A stretch of DNA of 11,832 nucleotides from positions 1 through 11,832 of the forward strand of contig CANGRP010000049.1 in assembly GCA_947456005.1 (NCBI GenBank), in the 5' to 3' direction. Positions 6,017-11,832 of this stretch are shown piece by piece (within the stretch, counting starts at the first letter, position 1; each line of letters opens with the position of its first letter). Source of the stretch: Caulobacteraceae bacterium. Lineage in GTDB: Bacteria; Pseudomonadota; Alphaproteobacteria; Caulobacterales; Caulobacteraceae. A model generated the notes under the pieces. That model had not been told where the DNA came from. It did no database searches and saw only the letters and a list, made by a program, of their open reading frames with translations. Made by a program: the position numbers and the translations under genes.

Positions 6017-7464
6017 GGGCTGAGCTCCTGGAAGGTCTGGGAAAGGGCGGGGTGGAGACGACGCCAGACGGCGCGCCGGGGCGTCAGGCGACCGGCCAGA
6101 TCCTCGTCCGGTGTCAGTTCGCGCAGGACTTGCCCGGGGCGGCGCAGGGGCTCTGCAACCTCTCCTTCCAGCGCCATCCAGGCCAGGCGGGCGGCGCCGA
6201 GCGCCGCGGCCGTCTCGCCCCCGTCGCGGTATACGAGCGGCCGGCCGAGGGCGGCCGCGAGCAGGGGGCCCAGCCCGGCGATCCGGGTTCCGCCCCCGAC
6301 GACGCTCAGCGCCTCGACCTGGGGCGAGCCCAGGGCCTCGAACCCGTCGGCCAGGGCGAAGGCGACCCCCTCGAGAGCCGCCCGCACCAGCGCCTCGCGG
6401 GTCGTCGCGTGGGTCAGGCCGACGAAGACGCCGCTGGCGGAGGGATCGTTGTGCGGCGTGCGCTCTCCCGACAGCCAGGGCGCGAAGAGCGGGTCGTCCG
6501 ACCGGCTCTCGCCCAGGTCCGCGACGGCCTCGGCGGTGGAGGAAAATCCCGCCAGCCGGGCGACGGAGTCGATCGCGCTGGCCGCCGACAGGGTGACGGA
6601 CATCCGGTGCCAGGTTTCGGGCAGGGCGTGACAGAAGGTGTGAACCCCGCGACCCGGGTCCGGCCGGAAGGCGTCGTCGGCGATGAAGATCACGCCGGAG
6701 GTGCCCACCGAGACAAAGGCCTGGCCGGGCGCGAGGGCGCCGACGCCCACCGCACTGGCGGCGTTGTCTCCGCCGCCGCCGGCGACGGGAACCTGCGGGA
6801 GCCCCAGTGCCTCGGCGACAGGCTTGCGCAGCACCCCGGAGACTGCAGAGCCCTCGACCAACCGGGGCATGTGGTCGCGCGTCAGGCCCGTGGCCGCCAG
6901 GAGCAGGTCGGACCAGTCCCGGCGCCCGACATCGAGCCAGAGCGTTCCTGCCGAGTCCGACATGTCGCTGACCGCCTCGCCTGTCAGCCAGAGGCGCACA
7001 TAGTCCTTCGGCAGGAGGACGCGCCGGGTTGCGGCGAAGACTTCCGGCTCGTGGGTTTGCACCCAGGCCAGCTTCGGAGCCGTGAAGCCCGGCATGGCGC
7101 GGTTGCCGGTAATGGCCACAAGGTCGGGGGCGGCGACTTCAAGCGCCCGGCACTCGCGGCCGGAGCGGCCGTCATTCCAGAGAATGGCCGGTCGAAGGGC
7201 CTTGTCCCGGGCGTCGAGGAGCGTGGCTCCATGCATCTGGCCTGAGAGCCCGATCGCCCGGGTGCGTCTTCGAATCGGCTCAGGCAGGGCGCAGATGGCG
7301 GCCTCGGCCGCAGCGATCCAGTCCTGCGGGTCCTGCTCGGACCAGAGCGGCTGTGGCCGACTCACGGCGAGGGGTGTGGTCGCCTGCGCCTGGATGACGC
7401 CGCCGCCGTCGACCGCGACGGCCTTCACGCCCGAGGTGCCGAGGTCCAGACCGATGACGACCAC
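6013..7464 (-). CDS. xylB: Xylulokinase
   Basis: An FGGY-family kinase that phosphorylates D-xylulose with ATP to D-xylulose 5-phosphate. With GTG at 7464 as start it has 483 residues, close to the 484 of E. coli XylB. The phosphate-1 loop is GLDLGTSGVK (5-14), the substrate motif SGQMHG is at 74-79, and the catalytic aspartate in GGGGDN is residue 233, as in E. coli. The C-terminal ATPase half includes VSVGTSGV (about 252-259), LSGERTPHND (about 331-340) and VVGGGTR (about 388-394). The start at 7464 is preferred because GGAGG lies 7 bases before it; the frame also opens at a GTG at 7509 without a ribosome binding site, which would add 15 residues with no family counterpart. It is the first gene of xylB-xylA-GH3, divergent from tetR, so the promoter for the whole operon should lie at 7465-7730. 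Confidence 0.95.
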   Translation of the reverse strand: MVVIGLDLGTSGVKAVAVDGGGVIQAQATTPLAVSRPQPLWSEQDPQDWIAAAEAAICALPEPIRRRTRAIGLSGQMHGATLLDARDKALRPAILWNDGRSGRECRALEVAAPDLVAITGNRAMPGFTAPKLAWVQTHEPEVFAATRRVLLPKDYVRLWLTGEAVSDMSDSAGTLWLDVGRRDWSDLLLAATGLTRDHMPRLVEGSAVSGVLRKPVAEALGLPQVPVAGGGGDNAASAVGVGALAPGQAFVSVGTSGVIFIADDAFRPDPGRGVHTFCHALPETWHRMSVTLSAASAIDSVARLAGFSSTAEAVADLGESRSDDPLFAPWLSGERTPHNDPSASGVFVGLTHATTREALVRAALEGVAFALADGFEALGSPQVEALSVVGGGTRIAGLGPLLAAALGRPLVYRDGGETAAALGAARLAWMALEGEVAEPLRRPGQVLRELTPDEDLAGRLTPRRAVWRRLHPALSQTFQELSP

Positions 7465-7730
7465 TCCAAGACCTCCAAAGGCGGCCGCCTCTCGGACCGG
7501 GAAGCCCACTGGTGCGTCGAGCGCCAGGCCGGCCTTTCCTCATCGGAGAGACGTCGGCGTGTGCGCGCCAACGCTTCTGAGGGTAGGGAAGACACCTTGA
7601 AAATAAACAGTCAATCCTGTTTGTATATGCAGCTGATCAGAGAGGGACCCGTGACTCGCAGTACTGACCGAAGGAGCCGGCGCCTGGCGCAGACGCCCGC
7701 CAGGCTCGCGGGCGCCCCAGGAGCGCATGG
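7465..7730. promoter_or_regulatory. Divergent xylB/tetR control region
   Basis: This 266-base region separates the two start codons and is noticeably A+T-richer around 7595-7640. On the minus strand TTGACT (7614-7609) is a good -35 match, but the hexamers 16-18 bases downstream are poor -10 matches. On the plus strand TTGAAA (7597-7602) and TATATG (7624-7629) are -35- and -10-like, but 21 bases apart. A stem CCTGGCG / CGCCAGG (7683-7689, 7698-7704, loop 8) lies in the tetR leader just before AGGAG (7719-7723), its ribosome binding site. The promoter calls are weak; the divergent layout is the main support. Confidence 0.6.
7605..7622. promoter_or_regulatory. Candidate operator palindrome
   Basis: AAACAGTCAATCCTGTTT is a perfect inverted repeat: 6-base arms AAACAG and CTGTTT around a 6-base centre. 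On the minus strand the -35-like TTGACT falls across its centre and right arm, so a bound dimer would block xylB transcription. A second short palindrome, CTGATCAG, lies at 7633-7640. TetR-family proteins commonly bind such sites beside their own gene, so the adjacent regulator is the natural candidate; this link is inference. Confidence 0.5.
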
Positions 7731-8384
7731 ATGACGGCCCCTCCCGCCCGTCTGACACAGGCCCAGCGATCCGGCAGAACCCGCGAGCGTCTGGTGGCGG
7801 CTGCGATCGAAGCCCTCTACCGCTACGGATACGCGGCGGTCTCGACGACCCTTGTGGCGGAGCTTGCAGGCGTGTCTCGCGGTGCAATGCTGCACCAGTT
7901 CTCCACCAAGGCCCAGCTGATGGCCGAGGTGGCCGAGACCACCCACCAGAGGAATATCGCCGCCTATCGGTCGACTCTGTCCGGGAACTCGCTGACGGCC
8001 GAGGCGCGTCTCTTGACGCTTCTGGACGTCGCCTGGATGCGGCACGGTTCGCCGGACGGCGTGGCCCACGACGAGATCCGGTCTGCGACCCGGTCCGACC
8101 CCGAGCTCGCCGAACGCGTCATGCCCGTCCTGCTAAGGCATGCCGAGGAAACCCAGGAGACCTTCTTCCGACTGATGGCGGCGGCGGGAATCGCCGACAG
8201 GCCCGTCTCGGACGCCCTGCTGACCATGGCCGTGGCGGCCCTGCGGGGACTGGCGCTCGAGAAGGCGCTGGGGCAGGACGAGGCTCAGGTGGAGGCTGCG
8301 TTCCAGCAGCTGAGGCGGACCCTGGGGGCTGACATCCGGGACAGGTTGGCCCGGACGGAGGAGCCCGGGGTCGTCTATGTCTGA
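7731..8384 (+). CDS. TetR-family transcriptional regulator
   Basis: The 217-residue product has a TetR-type DNA-binding domain at about residues 18-64: a first helix around RTRERLVAAAIEALYRYG, then STTLVAELAGVSRGAMLHQF (39-58) as the helix-turn-helix, followed by STKAQLMAEV. The rest (about 70-210) is alpha-helical in character, as expected for a ligand-binding and dimerisation domain, without a motif that reveals the ligand. ATG at 7731 is chosen because AGGAG (7719-7723) lies 7 bases upstream; ATG at 7727 is in another frame. The gene is divergent from xylB and shares its control region, so it most simply represses the xylB-xylA-GH3 operon and itself, with a sugar or sugar derivative as inducer. 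That would be unusual, since bacterial xylose regulators are generally LacI, ROK or AraC types. Alternatively it controls the acyl-ACP synthetase downstream or a distant target. Confidence 0.9.
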   Translation: MTAPPARLTQAQRSGRTRERLVAAAIEALYRYGYAAVSTTLVAELAGVSRGAMLHQFSTKAQLMAEVAETTHQRNIAAYRSTLSGNSLTAEARLLTLLDVAWMRHGSPDGVAHDEIRSATRSDPELAERVMPVLLRHAEETQETFFRLMAAAGIADRPVSDALLTMAVAALRGLALEKALGQDEAQVEAAFQQLRRTLGADIRDRLARTEEPGVVYV

Positions 8385-8410
8385 CCGGGGCCCTGCCTTC
8401 CGCCCCGGTC
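8383..8410. terminator. Hairpin between convergent genes
   Basis: GACCGGGGC (8383-8391) pairs perfectly with GCCCCGGTC (8402-8410) around a 10-base loop, starting inside the tetR stop codon. It lies between the convergent tetR and acyl-ACP synthetase genes and could act in both directions. No run of T follows on either strand, so classical intrinsic termination is not shown; the call rests on stem strength and position. Confidence 0.55.
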
Positions 8411-8443
8411 CGCTTCGCCCATAGGCCGGGGTTGGGGCGGGCT

Positions 8444-10000
8444 CTACGCCGCCCTTCTGCCCTCGACCTCCGCCAGGCGCTGGATGGTCACGTAGTCGGT
8501 CTTGCCGGTGCCAAGGACGGGGATCTCCGGGACCTTCACGATCTTGCGGGGCACGGCGATCTCGGGGGCGCCGAGGGACTGGGCGTGCTCGACAATGGCC
8601 GTGGCGGCGGCGTCTGTGCGGTCGGTGAAGAGGATCAGCCGCTCGCCCTTCTTGGGGTCGGGCATGGCGATGACGGCGTGGCGGTTGTCCGGCCAGAGGG
8701 ACAGGACGAGGTCCTCTGCGGCGGTGAGGGAGACCAACTCGCCGCCCACCTTGGCGAAGCGCTTGGCGCGCCCCAGGATGGTGATCCAGTTGTCTTCGGT
8801 CATGCTGACGATGTCGCCGGTGTCGAGCCAGCCATCGACCGGAGCCTCGAGGGTACCATCGGGACGCAGGTATCCGGCCATGACGTTGGGCCCGCGCACC
8901 AGAAGTCGCCCGCCGCCGGTGATGCCCTCGACCGGCTCCAGGCGCGCCTCCATGCCCGGCATGAGTCCGCCGACCGTGCCGCGGCGATTGTCGTTCGGAA
9001 GGTTGATGGCGATGATCGGCGCGGCCTCGGTCGCCCCGTAGCCCTCGATGACCGGGACGCCGCCAAAGCGGTCGCGAATGAGGTTGTGGGTTTCTTCCCG
9101 AACCTTTTCAGCACCTGCGACGATGAACTTCAGTCCGGAGAGCTCATCGCTCTCACTGGCCCTGGCGTACTGGTTGATGAAGGTGTCGGTGGCCAGCAGG
9201 AGGGCGGCCTTGGTGTCCTTGACCAGGGGCGGGATCTGCTTGACGTGGAGGGGCGACGGGTACTCGAACACCTTCATGCCGGTCAGCAGGGGCAGGAGGA
9301 TGCCCCCCGTCAGCCCGAAGGAGTGAAAGATCGGCAGGGGGTTGAACAGGATCCAGTCGGGATCGATGTCGATGATGTTCGCGGCCTGTGCGACATTGGA
9401 GATCAGGTTCTGCTGGGTCAGGACGACCGCCTTGGGCGCGCCGAAGCTGCCCGAGGTGAAGAGGATGACGCCGATGTCCGAGGGTCGGGACGGGGGCGCG
9501 AAGCGCAGGGGCAGGGCGCCTGCGGCGGCGGCGAAGAGCTTGTCGGCCAGGCCGACCTTCTCGCGGACGTCCTCAAGGTAGGTGACGGTGGCCACGGTCT
9601 CGAGGGCGTCGACCAGATCGTGCAGCTGGCCCTGCTCGATGAACTTGTAGGCGGTGAGGACCCGCTTCACCCCGGCCAGCTCGCACGCGGCCTTCAGGTT
9701 TCGGATGCCTGAGGTGAAGTTGAGCATGGTCGGCACGCGGCCAAAGGCGTGGAGGGCGAAGAAGGTGACCACGCCCGCCGAACTGGCCGGCAGCATGACC
9801 CCGACCCGCTCGCCCTTCTCGGTGAGGGCGGCGATCCGGCGCCCGAGGGCGAAGGCGGCGCGGATCAGGTCGGTGTAGGACAGGGGGTTGCGGTCCTGGT
9901 CCTCCAGGATCAGCTTCTTGGCCCCGAAGGCCGCCCTTGCGTCCACCAGGGCGCTGAAAATCGTGCCGCCGCCCCGGATGTAGTCGCCCAGCTTCGCCAC
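8444..10000 (-). CDS. Stand-alone acyl-ACP synthetase (AMP-binding, Aas C-terminal type)
   Basis: A 518-residue adenylate-forming enzyme predicted to activate a free fatty acid with ATP and pass it to acyl carrier protein. Motifs in order: phosphate loop FTSGSFGAPK (181-190), NPLPIFHSFGL (220-230), EGYGATEAAP (319-328), WLDTGD (391-396), GRAKRFAKVGGE (410-421) and the C-terminal catalytic lysine in GTGKTDY (Lys500). Segments such as NPLPIFHSFGLT, FIVAGAEK and GRAKRFAK closely resemble the synthetase half of E. coli Aas (acylglycerophosphoethanolamine acyltransferase/acyl-ACP synthetase), more than FadD acyl-CoA ligases. The acyltransferase half of Aas is absent and no separate one is nearby. 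The start is GTG at 10000 with GGGAG about 6 bases upstream. It is convergent with tetR and divergent from lipA. Chain-length preference is unknown; ligation to CoA instead of ACP cannot be excluded. Confidence 0.9.
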   Translation of the reverse strand: MAKLGDYIRGGGTIFSALVDARAAFGAKKLILEDQDRNPLSYTDLIRAAFALGRRIAALTEKGERVGVMLPASSAGVVTFFALHAFGRVPTMLNFTSGIRNLKAACELAGVKRVLTAYKFIEQGQLHDLVDALETVATVTYLEDVREKVGLADKLFAAAAGALPLRFAPPSRPSDIGVILFTSGSFGAPKAVVLTQQNLISNVAQAANIIDIDPDWILFNPLPIFHSFGLTGGILLPLLTGMKVFEYPSPLHVKQIPPLVKDTKAALLLATDTFINQYARASESDELSGLKFIVAGAEKVREETHNLIRDRFGGVPVIEGYGATEAAPIIAINLPNDNRRGTVGGLMPGMEARLEPVEGITGGGRLLVRGPNVMAGYLRPDGTLEAPVDGWLDTGDIVSMTEDNWITILGRAKRFAKVGGELVSLTAAEDLVLSLWPDNRHAVIAMPDPKKGERLILFTDRTDAAATAIVEHAQSLGAPEIAVPRKIVKVPEIPVLGTGKTDYVTIQRLAEVEGRRAA

Positions 10001-10140
10001 GGGCTTCTCCCTTTGGATTCTCTCTCTTGGTCAAAAGTAGTCGCCCCCCGGCCGATTGAAAAGACCGGTTACAGTTCGTGATCCTGTCCGGAGGCGCAGC
10101 AGCGGCTTGATCCGGCGGCCGGGAAGGCTGATTTAGGGGC
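10001..10140. promoter_or_regulatory. Divergent acyl-ACP synthetase/lipA promoter region
   Basis: These 140 bases must hold the promoters of both divergent genes. On the plus strand TTGAAA (10056-10061) followed 17 bases later by TGATCC is a weak sigma70-like pair for lipA. On the minus strand TTGACC (10033-10028) is -35-like but very near the start codon. No clear operator is seen. Function is inferred mainly from gene orientation. Confidence 0.4.
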
Positions 10141-11097
10141 ATGGCCACCGTCATCGACACCCGCGCCGGGCCGCGCCCACGCCACCCGGAGAAGCGCAAC
10201 CGCCCCGACACCCCGGTCCTGCGCAAGCCGGACTGGCTGAGGGTGCGTGCGCCGGGATCAGAGGGCTACGCCGCGACCCGCGCCATCGTGAAGGCCCATG
10301 GCCTGGTGACGGTCTGCGAGGAGGCGGCCTGCCCCAACATCGGCGAGTGCTGGACCCAGTCCCACGCCACCATGATGATCATGGGCGAGATCTGCACCCG
10401 GGCCTGCGCCTTCTGCAACGTGGCCACCGGCCGCCCCGAGCCCCTGGATCCCACCGAGCCCGCCCGGGTGGCGGACGCGGTGGCGAAGATGGGCTTGAAG
10501 CACGTGGTCATCACTTCGGTCGACCGGGACGACCTGGCCGACGGCGGGGCGGCGCACTTCGCCGCCGTGGTCCGGGAGATCCGCGCCCGGGCGCCCGGGG
10601 CGACCGTGGAGATCCTGACCCCGGACTTCCTGCGCAAGCCGGTGGAGGCGGCGCTGGAGGTGATCGCCTCGCGGCCAGACGTCTTCAATCACAACCTGGA
10701 GACCGTGCCCCGGCTCTATCCCTCGATCCGGCCAGGCGCACGCTACTACCACTCGCTTCGCCTGCTGGAGCGGGTGAAGGAGGCTGACCCCGAGGCCTTC
10801 ACCAAGTCCGGCCTGATGGTCGGCCTGGGCGAAGCCCGGGAAGAGGTGCTGCAGGTCATGGACGACATGCGCTCGGCCGGGATCGATTTCCTGACGATCG
10901 GGCAGTACCTGCAGCCGACCCGCAAGCACGCGGCGGTGGAGCGGTTCGTCCATCCCGATGAATTCCGCGGCTATGAGGAGGCGGCCCGGGCCAAGGGCTT
11001 CCTGATGGTCTCGGCCAGCCCCCTGACCCGGTCCTCGCACCACGCCGGCGAAGACTTCGCCCGGCTCAAGGCCGCCCGGCTGGCCCGCGGCGGGTAG
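10141..11097 (+). CDS. lipA: Lipoyl synthase
   Basis: A radical SAM enzyme that inserts two sulfurs at C6 and C8 of protein-bound octanoyl groups, making the lipoyl cofactor of 2-oxoacid dehydrogenases and the glycine cleavage system. The 318 residues carry both iron-sulfur cluster motifs: the auxiliary cluster CX4CX5C (Cys59, Cys64, Cys70) and the radical SAM CX3CX2C (Cys85, Cys89, Cys92). The C-terminal RSSHH (297-301) supplies the serine ligand of the auxiliary cluster, which is the sulfur donor. Length and all key residues are normal, so it should be functional. The start at 10141 is supported by the MATVIDT beginning that I recall for Caulobacter-type LipA; AGGGG lies very close to the ATG. 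It is followed after 5 bases by the COQ10/RatA-like gene and is probably co-transcribed with it. The lpdA remnant at 1088-1240 belongs to the same lipoate-dependent pathway. Confidence 0.98.
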   Translation: MATVIDTRAGPRPRHPEKRNRPDTPVLRKPDWLRVRAPGSEGYAATRAIVKAHGLVTVCEEAACPNIGECWTQSHATMMIMGEICTRACAFCNVATGRPEPLDPTEPARVADAVAKMGLKHVVITSVDRDDLADGGAAHFAAVVREIRARAPGATVEILTPDFLRKPVEAALEVIASRPDVFNHNLETVPRLYPSIRPGARYYHSLRLLERVKEADPEAFTKSGLMVGLGEAREEVLQVMDDMRSAGIDFLTIGQYLQPTRKHAAVERFVHPDEFRGYEEAARAKGFLMVSASPLTRSSHHAGEDFARLKAARLARGG

Positions 11098-11102
11098 GGG
11101 CC

Positions 11103-11558
11103 TTGCGCCACCGCGTCTCGCGCCATTCGCCCTACGCCCCGGACGCCCTGTTCGGCCTGGTGGGCGATGTGTCCCGCTATCCCGAGTTCGTACCCTGGGT
11201 CCGGTCGCTGCGCACCTGGAACGGCCGAACGGAGGTGGACGGCGCCGAGTGGCTGGACTCCGAGGTGCAGGTGGCCTTCGGTCCGGTCCGGGAGCGGTTC
11301 TCCACCCGGGTTCGCCGGGACCCGGCCCTCAAGCGGATCGATGCAGACCTGATCGCCGGACCGTTCCGTCGCCTGCGCAACCGCTGGGACTTCGTGCCCG
11401 AGGACGGCGGGACGCGGATCGACTTCGACATCGACTTCGAGTTGAAGAGCCGCCTGCTGGAGGGCCTGCTTGCCGGCAATTTCGACCGGGCGGCGGGCCG
11501 GCTCCTGACCTGCTTCGAGGACCGGGCCCGGGCGCTGTTCGGGACAAACGGCAACTGA
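11103..11558 (+). CDS. COQ10/RatA-like START-domain protein
   Basis: The 151-residue product is one SRPBCC/START-type domain, the normal length for this family. Typical features are RHSPYAPDALFGLVGDV near the start, YPEFVPW at 26-32, and GPFRRLRNRWDF at 86-97, with an amphipathic C-terminal helix (about 118-145). Eukaryotic COQ10 binds ubiquinone in the domain's hydrophobic cavity and supports respiration; the E. coli homologue RatA has been described as a toxin that blocks 70S assembly. The respiratory role seems likelier in an alphaproteobacterium beside lipA, but sequence alone does not decide. The start is TTG at 11103, the only initiator that keeps the family's N-terminus, with GGGG just upstream overlapping the lipA stop region. 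It ends 2 bases before the repeat array. Confidence 0.9.
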   Translation: MRHRVSRHSPYAPDALFGLVGDVSRYPEFVPWVRSLRTWNGRTEVDGAEWLDSEVQVAFGPVRERFSTRVRRDPALKRIDADLIAGPFRRLRNRWDFVPEDGGTRIDFDIDFELKSRLLEGLLAGNFDRAAGRLLTCFEDRARALFGTNGN

Positions 11559-11560
11559 CG

Positions 11561-11832
11561 CCGTTGACCCCCTCACCCCGCTTCGCGGGGAGCTCCCCCG
11601 CAGGGGAGCAATTGGTGCTGTTCTAATTCCTCCCCATCAGGGGGAGGTGGCGCGCGCAGCGCGACGGAGGGGGTCTGCTGGGGCTCCGTTGACCCCTTCA
11701 GTCGGCTTCGCCGACAGCTCCCCCCTGGGGGAGCAATTGGCGATGTTCTAATTCCTCCCCATCAGGGGGAGGTGGCGCGCGCAGCGCGACGGAGGGGGTC
11801 TGCTGGGGCTCCGTTGACCCCTTCAGTCGGCT
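11561..11832 (+). repeat. 125-base tandem hairpin repeat array (runs off right edge)
   Basis: CCGTTGACCCC recurs at 11561, 11686 and 11811, exactly 125 bases apart, giving two full units and the start of a third cut by the window edge. Units are nearly identical from about 11619 on and differ mainly near their start. Each unit holds a triloop stem (CCCCGC-TTC-GCGGGG at 11576-11590 in unit 1; GTCGGC-TTC-GCCGAC at 11701-11715 in unit 2), a GCTCCCC...GGGGAGC stem (11592-11609 in unit 1), a CCTCCCC...GGGGAGG stem and CGCGC-GCA-GCGCG (11651-11663). It is the reverse complement of the repeats at 2340-2540. It may terminate the lipA transcript. Confidence 0.9.

Noticed and set aside
4739..7245. Open frames on the plus strand opposite xylA (335 codons) and xylB (397 codons)
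   Set aside because: Both oppose genes with complete catalytic motifs and show only biased, repetitive composition.
7465..7509. Upstream GTG (7509) as the xylB start
   Set aside because: No ribosome binding site precedes it, and the added 15 residues have no counterpart in xylulokinases; GTG at 7464 has GGAGG at good spacing and gives E. coli-like numbering.
8432..9712. Open frame on the plus strand (426 codons) opposite the acyl-ACP synthetase
   Set aside because: Antisense shadow; the minus-strand reading has every adenylate-forming enzyme motif, while this one has none and lacks a ribosome binding site.
11561..11832. CRISPR array
   Set aside because: The period is 125 bases with almost wholly identical units and internal hairpins; there are no short repeats with unique spacers and no cas gene.
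1..11832. tRNA, rRNA or riboswitch genes
   Set aside because: No cloverleaf, rRNA-like stretch or known riboswitch core was recognised on either strand.

Overview
The window is about 70% G+C over most of its length. Gene content and protein sequences point to an alphaproteobacterium, most likely a member of the Caulobacteraceae (Caulobacter or Phenylobacterium type). The lipA product begins MATVIDT, a lipA-COQ10/RatA-like pair is present, the XylA and XylB are proteobacterial in type, and GC-rich hairpin repeats lie between genes. This placement is inference; no marker gene in the window settles it.

Left end (1-2242): a cytochrome P450 gene runs leftward off the window, so only its N-terminal 321 codons are visible and the heme-ligand region is missing. 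Its base composition is lower than that of its neighbours. Next to it is a C-terminal remnant of dihydrolipoamide dehydrogenase (lpdA) with no gene body, which marks a recombination junction at roughly 966-1088. Two rightward genes follow, overlapping by 4 bases: a small polytopic membrane protein (DUF6010-like) and a Nudix hydrolase.

Centre (2243-8410): two copies of a hairpin-rich repeat separate the Nudix gene from a leftward operon xylB-xylA-GH3. Its products are xylulokinase, xylose isomerase and a family 3 glycoside hydrolase with no visible export signal. Together they form a compact route from beta-xylosides or beta-glucosides through D-xylose and D-xylulose to xylulose 5-phosphate. 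A TetR-family regulator is divergent to xylB. The shared 266-base promoter region contains an 18-base palindrome (7605-7622) that overlaps a -35-like TTGACT for xylB, a natural candidate operator. No transporter, LacI-type XylR or Weimberg-pathway gene is visible.

Right end (8383-11832): a strong hairpin separates tetR from a leftward stand-alone acyl-ACP synthetase (AMP-binding) gene that resembles the C-terminal half of Aas. This gene is divergent to lipA (lipoyl synthase), which is followed after 5 bases by a COQ10/RatA-like START-domain gene. The window ends inside a 125-base tandem array of the same hairpin repeat family found at 2340-2540, in the opposite orientation. Stems in these repeats differ between copies but keep their pairing, which makes them the most interesting non-coding signal here.
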